Source: Clostridia bacterium
GTDB taxonomy: Bacteria > Bacillota > Clostridia > Oscillospirales > Acutalibacteraceae
Direction: 5' to 3'
DNA: 17,468 nucleotides
NCBI GenBank assembly: GCA_017425745.1
Contig: JAFOXT010000161.1
Coordinates: 1-17,468, forward strand
Each line of letters opens with the position of its first letter. The first letter of the stretch is position 1. The notes under the pieces are model-generated. The model ran no database searches. It saw only the letters and a program-made list of their open reading frames with translations, and had not been told where the DNA came from. Shown in pieces: positions 7,980 to 14,952 of this stretch. Position numbers and translations under genes: made by a program.

Positions 7980-8021
7980 ATTAAAAAAGCCCTTGAAACG
8001 GGGGAATTTTCCTGAAGTCTA

Positions 8022-8050
8022 TTTACCTTATGAAAAAATTGTGATATTAT
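8022..8050 (+). promoter_or_regulatory. Predicted sigma-A promoter for the membrane protein-GH20 operon
   Basis: A -35 TTTACC (8022-8027) and a -10 TATTAT (8045-8050) are separated by exactly 17 bp. The -10 lies 34 bp before the first start codon and the preceding terminator ends at 7979, so a promoter is expected here. No operator palindrome was seen around it. Confidence 0.6.
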
Positions 8051-8084
8051 TTTCATATAAATGTAAATTTTAAAGGAGAAAGTT

Positions 8085-8486
8085 ATGAAAGAAATTTTAA
8101 TATCAAACATTCCTGCAGGCTTTGCAACTGTATGTCTTGCACTTTATTTCTTCGGAATGGCAGTAGTATTTATCACAAAGCCTCTTAAAAATGCAGAAAG
8201 CTTTTCAATCAAGCCCGTTGACAACGCAGGTAAAACAGAAATCAGAGTTTACTACGGCGGTATATCATTTGCTTTAGGTGCATTCCTTCTCTATCTTGCT
8301 TATGCAACAAAAACACCTATGCATTCACTTGTGGGCGGTATGTTCTTCGCAACAACAGTTTTTGTAACAAGAACAATCTTCCTTTTTGTAGACAAGGGCT
8401 GGAAATGTCCCTATACAAAGCTTGCAATTCCTGCTGAGGGAGCATTTGTAATCGCCCTTTGGACCTGCTACTTCCTTGCTAAATGA
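8085..8486 (+). CDS. Small four-helix membrane protein, DUF4345-like
   Basis: A 133-residue integral membrane protein with four predicted helices at about 10-31, 56-74, 81-102 and 114-132. The pattern of a first helix ending in a PL segment, then IRVYYGGISFALGAFLL, and a final AIPAEGAFV helix resembles DUF4345-type proteins, whose function is unknown. AAAGGAG (8072-8078) gives a well-placed start. The stop overlaps the next gene by 4 bp (ATGA), so it is co-translated with the first hexosaminidase. That linkage hints at a role in handling amino-sugar substrates or products, but nothing in the sequence identifies a transporter; the protein is too small for a typical one. Confidence 0.65.
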   Translation: MKEILISNIPAGFATVCLALYFFGMAVVFITKPLKNAESFSIKPVDNAGKTEIRVYYGGISFALGAFLLYLAYATKTPMHSLVGGMFFATTVFVTRTIFLFVDKGWKCPYTKLAIPAEGAFVIALWTCYFLAK

Positions 8487-10075
8487 CTATGAAGATATAT
8501 ATTATACCTCAGCCTGAAGGCTTTACCTTTTCAGAAAAGAAGGCTTTTAAGCTTACAAGATTATGTGAGTTTTTCAATCAGAACGGCACTGAAAAGGCTT
8601 CTGAGGAATTGAAGGAGTTTATCTCAGATAACTTCGGATTCGAGCTTTCAGGCACCGGAAAAGAAAAAATAAGCCTTCTTATAGATGAAAGCCTTACAGA
8701 AGCTGAAAGCTATACTCTTGATGTTACGGAAAATCTTGTTGAAATCAAGGGTGCTGACGAGGCAGGCGTATTTTACGGCGTACAGTCGCTGAAGCAGATT
8801 TTTTATCAGTGCGGTGAAGAGCTTCCCGAAATTCACATCACCGACAAGCCCGCTTACCCGTACAGAGGCTTTATGCTTGACAGTGGACGTTATTTCTTCC
8901 CTAAGGAAGATGTGAAGAAGTTCATTGATATAATGGCTCTTCATAAGCTGAACCGTTTCCACTGGCACCTTACTGAAGATCAGGGCTGGAGAGCACAGAT
9001 GCTGGATAACATTTTGCTCACTGAAATCGGCTCTTACCGTTCACATACCAATTTCAACAACAAGCCTCACGGCGGATACTACACCAAAGAGGATATGAAA
9101 GAGGTTGTAGAATACGCACACAAAAAGTGCATAAAGGTTATTCCTGAAATTGACACACCGGGTCACACCGTAAGCGCAATTGCTGCTTATCCGCATCTTT
9201 CCTGCTTTGACAGAAATCTCAGCGTTGCAACTCACTGCGGAGTAAAGCACGACGTTGTTTGTGCAGGTAAGGAGAGCACATATGAATTTATGTTCTCTGT
9301 TTTCGATGAGCTTCTTGAGGTGTTTACCGACGGACTTATCCATATCGGTGGTGACGAGGTGCCCACAACCCGTTGGAAAATATGTCCCCACTGTCAGCAG
9401 AGAATCAAGGATGAGGGACTCAGCTGTACAGAAGATCTGCATCCATATTACCTTTCAAGACTTGCTGAGCATATTGAAGCAAAGGGCTCAAAGGTAATTA
9501 TGTGGAACGACACTGTCAGAGATTATATGGCAAAGGGCAGTATCGTAAGACAGCTCTGGGACGAGGAAATGAGCGAAAAGGACGTTGTAGGTCAGATTAA
9601 CAAGGGTACGGAATTTATCATTTCCTTTGTAAATGCTTATTATCTCGATTTGCCCTACGGCCGTACAAGTCTTGAAAAATGTTATAATTATAATCCCTGC
9701 TATAAGGGTATTTCAAAAGAGCAGGAGAGTAAGCTTCTTGGCGTAGAGGCGTGTCTGTGGACAGAGTTTGTGCCTACAATGAAAAAGGCAGGCTATCAGA
9801 TGTTCCCGAGGCTTGGAGCTTACAGTGAAACAGCCTGGACATCAAAAGAAAACAAAAGCTTTGATTATTTTTCTGAAAAGCTTGATTTTTACGAGGACCT
9901 TGTTTCATCTCTCGGTATGAATTACGCAACAAAAAAGCAGTCAATGCCAAAGGGCATAAAAAAGCTTGCGTCAATGCTTTACTGGGAAAGAAGACAGCTT
10001 TGCTGGCAGGGACTTCATAACCTTATAGACAATGCATCAGTAGAAAGAAAACATAAAGGAGAGGAAAACAAATGA
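8483..10075 (+). CDS. Family GH20 beta-N-acetylhexosaminidase, first paralogue
   Basis: A 530-residue glycoside hydrolase that should release terminal beta-linked GlcNAc or GalNAc by substrate-assisted catalysis. An N-terminal GH20b domain (about 1-120) precedes the TIM barrel, which opens with YRGFMLDSGRYFF and has FHWHLTEDQGWR (159-170), PEIDTPGH (221-228) and the catalytic pair D291-E292 in HIGGDEVP. A CPHC pair follows at 301-304. A WTEF segment lies late in the barrel. No signal peptide or membrane anchor is seen at the N-terminus (MTMKIYIIPQ), so it is predicted cytoplasmic, unlike many secreted GH20 enzymes. It is joined by ATGA overlaps to both neighbours. An alternative ATG at 8489 would drop two residues. 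Confidence 0.93.
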   Translation: MTMKIYIIPQPEGFTFSEKKAFKLTRLCEFFNQNGTEKASEELKEFISDNFGFELSGTGKEKISLLIDESLTEAESYTLDVTENLVEIKGADEAGVFYGVQSLKQIFYQCGEELPEIHITDKPAYPYRGFMLDSGRYFFPKEDVKKFIDIMALHKLNRFHWHLTEDQGWRAQMLDNILLTEIGSYRSHTNFNNKPHGGYYTKEDMKEVVEYAHKKCIKVIPEIDTPGHTVSAIAAYPHLSCFDRNLSVATHCGVKHDVVCAGKESTYEFMFSVFDELLEVFTDGLIHIGGDEVPTTRWKICPHCQQRIKDEGLSCTEDLHPYYLSRLAEHIEAKGSKVIMWNDTVRDYMAKGSIVRQLWDEEMSEKDVVGQINKGTEFIISFVNAYYLDLPYGRTSLEKCYNYNPCYKGISKEQESKLLGVEACLWTEFVPTMKKAGYQMFPRLGAYSETAWTSKENKSFDYFSEKLDFYEDLVSSLGMNYATKKQSMPKGIKKLASMLYWERRQLCWQGLHNLIDNASVERKHKGEENK

Positions 10076-11649
10076 TTAATGTAATTCCAAGACCACGAGT
10101 AGCAGTTGAAGAAGAAGGCTTTTTTGAAATTCCTTCTGACGTAATCTGTATCAGATATGACAGACGTCTGGGCAATATGCGTCAGTGCGTTGCTTGTACT
10201 CTCGGTTTAATCAGCGAGGAAAGCTGTTATTCTGACATCAGCTTCATCTACTCTGAAAAAATGAAGGAAGAGGAGTATCTTCTCAAGGTTACTGAAGCCG
10301 GCATTAAAATCTTTGCAAGTGATTACAACGGTGCGTTTTATGCAATGGTTACCGTAAAGCAGCTTCTTGACGATGAAAACAAGGTTCCCTGCTGTAAAAT
10401 CAGCGACAGACCCCTTTATTCCTGGAGAGGTATGCAGCTTGACGAAAGCCGTTACTTCTTCGGTATGGAAACCGTTAAAAAGCTTATTGATTATATGGCT
10501 ATGTATAAGCTTAACCGTTTCCATTGGCATCTTACCGATGACCAGGGCTGGAGAATTGAAATTAAAAAGCATCCTCTTCTTACTGAAATCGGCAGTAAAA
10601 GAAAGGGCAGTCAGCTTCACAACTGGCAGTGCTTTGATATGAGTCATTCACCTGTTGAGGGCTACTATACTCAGGAGGAAATCAAGCAGATTGTGGCTTA
10701 CGCAAAGGCAAGATGCGTTGAAATTATTCCGGAAATTGATTTCCCGGGTCACTCTCTTGCAGCAATTGCTTCATATAACGACCTTGCTTGCCGTGAAATT
10801 CACAGTGAGGTGCCTGATTTCTTCGGCGGAAAGATTCCTGAAAGCCGTGGCGAAAAGGATTGGAACAGAGCTCTTTGCCTTGGTAAGGACGAGGTTCTTG
10901 AGTTTGTTTATGATGTTATTGACGAAACTGCAGCCCTCTTCCCCTTCCCTTATTTCCATGTTGGCGGTGACGAAGCTCCCACAAGTGAATGGAAGAAATG
11001 TCCCAAGTGTCAGGCAAGAATGAGAGCAGAAGGACTTAAAAACGAAACTCAGCTTCAGGGCTGGTTCACAAATAAGCTTAATGAACACCTTAAGGCTCAG
11101 GGCAAGATTATGGTTGGCTGGAACGAGATTCTTGCAGCAAAGGGTCTTGACAGTGACATTGTTGCTCAGTATTGGATATCAAGAAACGGCAAGAATGTTC
11201 TTAAGCATATGAAAAAGGGCGGAAATGTAATTCTCAGTAACCACAAGTATTTCTATTTTGATATGACTCACGAATACTGCACCGTAAAGGGTACATATTA
11301 TTATGAGCCCTCAAAGGTGGGCATCAAGGGTAAGAGCGTTCAGAATGTTCTCGGTGTTGAAGGTCAGAACTGGACAGAGTGGACACCAACTGCAGAGGAG
11401 CTTTTCTTCAAATTCAGTGTGAGAGGTCTTGCACTTGCTGAATGTGCATGGAGCAGAAGCCGTGACTACAACGAATTCCTTGAGCGTCTTGAGGCAAACA
11501 AGGCAAAGCTTGACAAGATGGGCATTTACTACGGTGAAGACTGGATTACTCTTCAGAAGAACAGCAAGGCTAAGAAAAAGGCAGCGAAGAAGCTTGGACT
11601 CACAACAAAGAATTACGATTGCGAATACGAGCTTTCAGTAAGCAAATAA
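10072..11649 (+). CDS. Family GH20 beta-N-acetylhexosaminidase, second paralogue
   Basis: A 525-residue paralogue of the preceding gene with the same layout: N-terminal GH20b domain (to about 115), a barrel starting at SWRGMQLDESRYFF, FHWHLTDDQGWR (150-161), PEIDFPGH (220-227), catalytic D300-E301 in HVGGDEAP, and CPKC at 310-313. GVEGQNWTEW supplies conserved active-site aromatics. It has no signal peptide. The barrel differs from the first copy in the 181-195 loop and in the segment after PGH, where about 15 extra residues (around 246-262) suggest a different substrate. The C-terminus is Lys-rich. AAAGGAG lies 10 nt before the start; the ATGA overlap indicates coupling. A bidirectional terminator follows. 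Confidence 0.93.
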   Translation: MINVIPRPRVAVEEEGFFEIPSDVICIRYDRRLGNMRQCVACTLGLISEESCYSDISFIYSEKMKEEEYLLKVTEAGIKIFASDYNGAFYAMVTVKQLLDDENKVPCCKISDRPLYSWRGMQLDESRYFFGMETVKKLIDYMAMYKLNRFHWHLTDDQGWRIEIKKHPLLTEIGSKRKGSQLHNWQCFDMSHSPVEGYYTQEEIKQIVAYAKARCVEIIPEIDFPGHSLAAIASYNDLACREIHSEVPDFFGGKIPESRGEKDWNRALCLGKDEVLEFVYDVIDETAALFPFPYFHVGGDEAPTSEWKKCPKCQARMRAEGLKNETQLQGWFTNKLNEHLKAQGKIMVGWNEILAAKGLDSDIVAQYWISRNGKNVLKHMKKGGNVILSNHKYFYFDMTHEYCTVKGTYYYEPSKVGIKGKSVQNVLGVEGQNWTEWTPTAEELFFKFSVRGLALAECAWSRSRDYNEFLERLEANKAKLDKMGIYYGEDWITLQKNSKAKKKAAKKLGLTTKNYDCEYELSVSK

Positions 11650-11666
11650 GTTTACCGAATACAACA

Positions 11667-11691
11667 AAAGCACCGATTAAATCGGTGCTTT
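11667..11691. terminator. Bidirectional terminator between converging operons
   Basis: AAAGCACCGAT (11667-11677) and ATCGGTGCTTT (11681-11691) form a perfect 11-bp stem with a TAA loop. T-rich tails are modest on both strands (TTTAACTTTT on plus; TTTTGTTGT on minus). It sits between the second GH20 stop and the pflA stop, so it probably ends both transcripts. Confidence 0.85.
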
Positions 11692-11696
11692 AACTT

Positions 11697-12410
11697 TTAT
11701 ATAAGTGCCTGAAGCTTTTCCATAATTTCCTTTGACGGCTCCGGAAGATGTCCGAAGGGGAAAGCCATTTCAAGCTTGTCATACTTTACCTGACAGATTT
11801 TTCTGAAGGGTAAAAGCTCAATTTTCTGAACACAAGCATATTTATCAGAAATTGCTTTAAGCTTAAGAATGTTATCCTCGTTGTCGTTGAGGGTGGGAAT
11901 AATAACCTGCCTTAAGACAGTGGGGATTTTTTCTTCGTTAAGATAGCTGAGAAAGGCCGTAACTCTTTCAAAATCGCACCCTACGTGCTTTTTGTAAAGC
12001 TCAGAGTCCGTATACTTGATATCAAGCATAACAAGGTCAGTTTCCTTTAAAAGAGCCTTTACAGAATCGTTCATAATACTGCCTGAAGTGTCAAGGCAGG
12101 TGTGGAGTCCCTCCTTGTGGCAAAGAAGGAAAAGCTCACGGACAAAATCGGCTTGTAAAAGCGGTTCACCGCCTGAAACGGTAACACCACCGTTTTCTTT
12201 GAAGTATTCTCTGTATCGTACAGCTCTTTTTACAATTTCTTCAGCAGTGTATTCAGTGCCCTCGTTCATTTTCCAGGTGTCGGGATTATGGCAGCAGCCG
12301 CAACGCAGGTTACAGCCCTGAGTGAAAACCACGAATCTTACACCGGGACCGTCAAGGGTGCCGAGGGACTGAAAGGAATGAACTCTGCCCTTTAAAGCTT
12401 CTGTACTCAT
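11697..12410 (-). CDS. pflA: Pyruvate formate-lyase activating enzyme (radical SAM)
   Basis: A 237-residue glycyl-radical activase. The radical SAM cluster motif CxxxCxxC is CNLRCGCC with C33, C37 and C40; C39 is an extra cysteine common in this family. The opening HSFQSLGTLDGPGVRFVVF is characteristic of PflA, and GGVTVSGGEPLLQ is the SAM-binding GGE motif. It lacks the ferredoxin-like insert of longer activases, as expected for PflA. Using SAM, it abstracts hydrogen from the PflB glycine (Gly718) to create the catalytic radical. The start shares ATGA with the pflB stop. No independent promoter or strong ribosome binding site was seen, so it depends on pflB transcription and coupling. Confidence 0.95.
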   Translation of the reverse strand: MSTEALKGRVHSFQSLGTLDGPGVRFVVFTQGCNLRCGCCHNPDTWKMNEGTEYTAEEIVKRAVRYREYFKENGGVTVSGGEPLLQADFVRELFLLCHKEGLHTCLDTSGSIMNDSVKALLKETDLVMLDIKYTDSELYKKHVGCDFERVTAFLSYLNEEKIPTVLRQVIIPTLNDNEDNILKLKAISDKYACVQKIELLPFRKICQVKYDKLEMAFPFGHLPEPSKEIMEKLQALI

Positions 12411-14638
12411 ACTGCTTCGTGGAAGGTACGGCTGATAACCTCTCTCTGCTGTTCTCTTGAAAGCTTGTTGAAGTTAACTGCATAACCTGAAACACGGATT
12501 GTAAGGTTGGGATATGCTTCGGGGTTGTTGTAAGCATCCATAAGTGTTTCTCTGCTCAGCACGTTTACATTGATGTGGTGAGCCTTCTTTGAGAAGTAAC
12601 CGTCAAGAATTGTAACAAGGTTGTCGATTCTTTCATCCTCTGTTCTGCCGAGAGCCTCGGGAGTGATTGAGAATGTGTTTGAAACACCGTCACGGCAGTC
12701 GTCGTAGCTGATTTTTGCAACGGAGTTAAGTGAAGCAAGTGCACCGTTTTCTTCTCTGTTGTGCATGGGGTTAGCACCGGGAGCAAAGGGAGCTGAAGCT
12801 TTTCTTCCGTCGGGAGTTGCACCTGTGTTCTTGCCGTACATTACGTTTGAAGTAATTGTAAGCACTGAAAGGGTGTGCTCAGCCTGTCTGTATGTGGGAG
12901 TCTTACGAAGCTCAGTAATAACCTTGTGAGCCATATCCTTTGCAATAAGGTCAACTCTGTCGTCGTCGTTGCCGTATTTGGGGAAGTCGCCTGTTGTTTC
13001 AAATTCGGTGATGAAGCCGCTTGAATTCTTGATAGGATGAACATTAGCAAACTTTATAGCGCTGAGTGAGTCAGCAACAACTGAAAGACCGGCAATACCG
13101 AAAGCCATAAATCTGCCTACTTCTGTATCGTGAAGAGCCATCTGAGTCTTTTCGTAAGCGTATTTGTCGTGCATATAGTGAATGATGTTCATTGTGTTTA
13201 CATAAAGGTGGCTGAGCCATTCAATATAAACATCAAAGCGCTTCATTACTTCCTCGTAGTCAAGCTTTTCTGTGTCCATAACGGGCATCTGAGGACCAAT
13301 GTGCATACCGCTTGTGGTGTCGTAACCGCCGTTCAGAGCAATAAGAAGAAGCTTTGCAAGGTTGCAGCGTGCACCGAAGAACTGCATCTGCTTACCAACC
13401 TTCATAGCTGAAACGCAGCAGGCAATTGCATAGTCGTCACCGTAGATAGGACGCATAACATCGTCGTTTTCATACTGGATTGAGTCTGTGTCGGCTGAAA
13501 CCTTAGCACAGAATTTCTTGAAGTTTTCGGGAAGTGAGGTTGACCAGAGAATTGTAAGGTTGGGCTCGGGTGATGAACCGAGAGTGTAAAGGGTGTTGAG
13601 CATACGGAAGCTGTTTTTTGTAACAAGTGTTCTTCCGTCTTCACCCATACCGCCAACTGCTTCTGTAATCCACATGGGGTCACCACCGAAAAGCTCGTTA
13701 TATTCGGGAGTACGAAGGTGACGAGCCATACGAAGCTTCATAACGAAGTCGTCCATAAGCTCCTGAGCGCCTTCTTCTGTAAGTGTGCCGTTCTGGATAT
13801 CACGTTCAATGTAAATATCAAAGAATGAGCTTACTCTGCCAAGTGACATAGCAGCACCGTTCTGCTCCTTGATTGCACCAAGGTAAGCAAAGTATGTCCA
13901 CTGAATAGCCTCTCTTGCGTTTGATGCAGGCTCACTGATGTCAAAGCCGTACATCTGAGCCATTTCCTTCATATAACCGAGGAAAGCAATCTGCTGATAA
14001 AGCTCTTCGTTGAGTCTTGTGGTTTCTGTGTTGAAGGTTTCAGCGGCAAGAGCAGCCTTATCCTTCTTCTTTTCTTCAATAAGCTTGTTTACGCCGTAAA
14101 GAGCAACTCTTCTGTAGTCACCGATAATTCTGCCTCTGCCGTAAGCATCGGGAAGACCTGTGATTACGTGGCACTTTCTTGCAGCACGCATTTCATCTGT
14201 ATAAGCTCTGAAAACGCCGTCGTTGTGAGTTGTACGGAAACGGAATTCCTCTTCAACCTTTCTTGAAAGCTTGTAGCCGTAAGCCTCACAAGCCTGACGA
14301 GCCATTCTCATACCGCCAAAGGGGTTAACACCTCTTTTAAGGGGACGGTTTGTCTGAAGACCAACAATGATTTCGTTAGCCTTATCAAGATAACCGGGAG
14401 CGTAGCTTGTAAGTGAAGAAACGGTTGCAGTGTCAATATCAAGCACACCGCCGTACTGTCTTTCAAGAGTGAAAAGTGACTGGAGCTTTTTCATAAGTGC
14501 TTCAGTTCTGGGAGTTGCGCCTTTAAGGAAAGAGCTGTCGCCCTTGTATTCTGTGTAGTTCTGCTGAATGAAATCTCTTACGTTGATTTCGTCCTGCCAT
14601 ACGCCGGCTTTAAATCCATGCCAGTTTTTGTGTTCCAT
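12407..14638 (-). CDS. pflB: Formate C-acetyltransferase (pyruvate formate-lyase)
   Basis: A 743-residue glycyl-radical enzyme converting pyruvate and CoA to acetyl-CoA and formate in anaerobic fermentation. The adjacent catalytic cysteines C407-C408 are in IACCVSAMKVG, and the radical glycine G718 is in IRVSGYAVNF near the C-terminus. Both are diagnostic for PflB rather than glycerol dehydratase relatives. The frame extends upstream to 14686, but MEHKNWHGFKAG is the normal N-terminus and AGGAGG (14646-14651) lies 7 nt before the ATG at 14638. The extra upstream codons overlap the ribosome binding site. A ZTP riboswitch with a terminator precedes the gene, so formate output is probably linked to one-carbon demand. 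Confidence 0.97.
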   Translation of the reverse strand: MEHKNWHGFKAGVWQDEINVRDFIQQNYTEYKGDSSFLKGATPRTEALMKKLQSLFTLERQYGGVLDIDTATVSSLTSYAPGYLDKANEIIVGLQTNRPLKRGVNPFGGMRMARQACEAYGYKLSRKVEEEFRFRTTHNDGVFRAYTDEMRAARKCHVITGLPDAYGRGRIIGDYRRVALYGVNKLIEEKKKDKAALAAETFNTETTRLNEELYQQIAFLGYMKEMAQMYGFDISEPASNAREAIQWTYFAYLGAIKEQNGAAMSLGRVSSFFDIYIERDIQNGTLTEEGAQELMDDFVMKLRMARHLRTPEYNELFGGDPMWITEAVGGMGEDGRTLVTKNSFRMLNTLYTLGSSPEPNLTILWSTSLPENFKKFCAKVSADTDSIQYENDDVMRPIYGDDYAIACCVSAMKVGKQMQFFGARCNLAKLLLIALNGGYDTTSGMHIGPQMPVMDTEKLDYEEVMKRFDVYIEWLSHLYVNTMNIIHYMHDKYAYEKTQMALHDTEVGRFMAFGIAGLSVVADSLSAIKFANVHPIKNSSGFITEFETTGDFPKYGNDDDRVDLIAKDMAHKVITELRKTPTYRQAEHTLSVLTITSNVMYGKNTGATPDGRKASAPFAPGANPMHNREENGALASLNSVAKISYDDCRDGVSNTFSITPEALGRTEDERIDNLVTILDGYFSKKAHHINVNVLSRETLMDAYNNPEAYPNLTIRVSGYAVNFNKLSREQQREVISRTFHEAV

Positions 14639-14670
14639 TGTTATACCTCCTGAGTGTTTTTGCCGGGGTG

Positions 14671-14713
14671 AAAATAAAAAAGACAACCCAGCTTAATTAA
14701 AACTGTGTTGCCC
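14671..14713 (-). terminator. Riboswitch-controlled intrinsic terminator in the pflB leader
   Basis: On the minus strand GGGCAACACAG (14713-14703) pairs with CTGGGTTGTCT (14691-14681) with one mismatch and a few G-U pairs, followed by a T-rich tract over 14680-14671. The left arm begins with the GGGC that also forms the aptamer's 3' strand. Aptamer folding and termination are therefore mutually exclusive, predicting an ON switch. Confidence 0.75.
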
Positions 14714-14783
14714 AGACGGTCGGCATTATTAGCCTTCAGACTCCCTTGCGGTTATCCGCAAAATCCGTCAGTTATCTGAAGGG
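14709..14783 (-). ncRNA. ZTP (ZMP) riboswitch, pfl motif, in the pflB 5' UTR
   Basis: Read on the minus strand: P1 is CCTTCAGA (14782-14775) with TCTGAAGG (14740-14733); P2 is TGCGG/CCGCA with an ATAA loop (14760-14747), followed by AGGGAGT. The pseudoknot pairs GACGG (14769-14765) with CCGTC (14719-14715), the latter leading into the hallmark CTGGGC (14715-14710). This agrees with the pfl RNA class, which senses the purine intermediate ZMP/ZTP, a signal of 10-formyl-tetrahydrofolate shortage. Turning on pflB would raise formate for one-carbon supply. The match is from recalled consensus, not a covariance search. Confidence 0.85.
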
Positions 14784-14798
14784 TTCGATTACAGTAAT

Positions 14799-14827
14799 AT
14801 TATATAAAAAAAGGCCTTTTTTGTCAA
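14799..14827 (-). promoter_or_regulatory. Consensus sigma-A promoter of pflB
   Basis: On the minus strand a perfect TTGACA (14827-14822) and perfect TATAAT (14804-14799) are 17 bp apart. The spacer is filled by an A-run, GGCC, T-run palindrome (about 14807-14822), which could be a regulator site or simply a flexible AT spacer. Transcription would start just upstream of the riboswitch. Confidence 0.85.
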
Positions 14828-14846
14828 TGAAAATACTGCTTAAATG

Positions 14847-14866
14847 GTGCATAAAAAAATATGCAC
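14847..14866. promoter_or_regulatory. Palindrome between divergent pflB and nadE promoters
   Basis: GTGCATA (14847-14853) and TATGCAC (14860-14866) are perfect 7-bp inverted repeats with a 6-A spacer. The site lies between the two -35 elements (pflB 14822-14827, nadE 14874-14879), a typical place for a dimeric regulator acting on both. The regulator is unknown. Confidence 0.5.
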
Positions 14867-14873
14867 ATTTTAC

Positions 14874-14902
14874 TTGATAATTGTTACAATTGAAAGTATA
14901 AT
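14874..14902 (+). promoter_or_regulatory. Sigma-A promoter of nadE with a palindrome in its spacer
   Basis: TTGATA (14874-14879) and TATAAT (14897-14902) have a 17-bp spacer. Within it AATTGT-T-ACAATT (14879-14891) is a perfect odd-centred palindrome, so a protein bound there would block RNA polymerase. The 5' UTR would be about 43 nt. Confidence 0.75.
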
Positions 14903-14952
14903 AAGAGATAACGGAAGAAAAATCCGATATACTCTGTTTATGAGGTGATTAT

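Noticed and set aside
13130..13411. Plus-strand frame inside pflB and similar shadows within pflB, the GH20 genes, nadE and the two-component genes
   Set aside because: They are opposite or off-frame to genes with full sets of family motifs, lack ribosome binding sites, and have no recognisable domains.
14639..14686. Extended pflB N-terminus starting at 14686
   Set aside because: The extra codons run through the AGGAGG site and end of the riboswitch terminator; the MEHKNWHGF start matches PflB family proteins.
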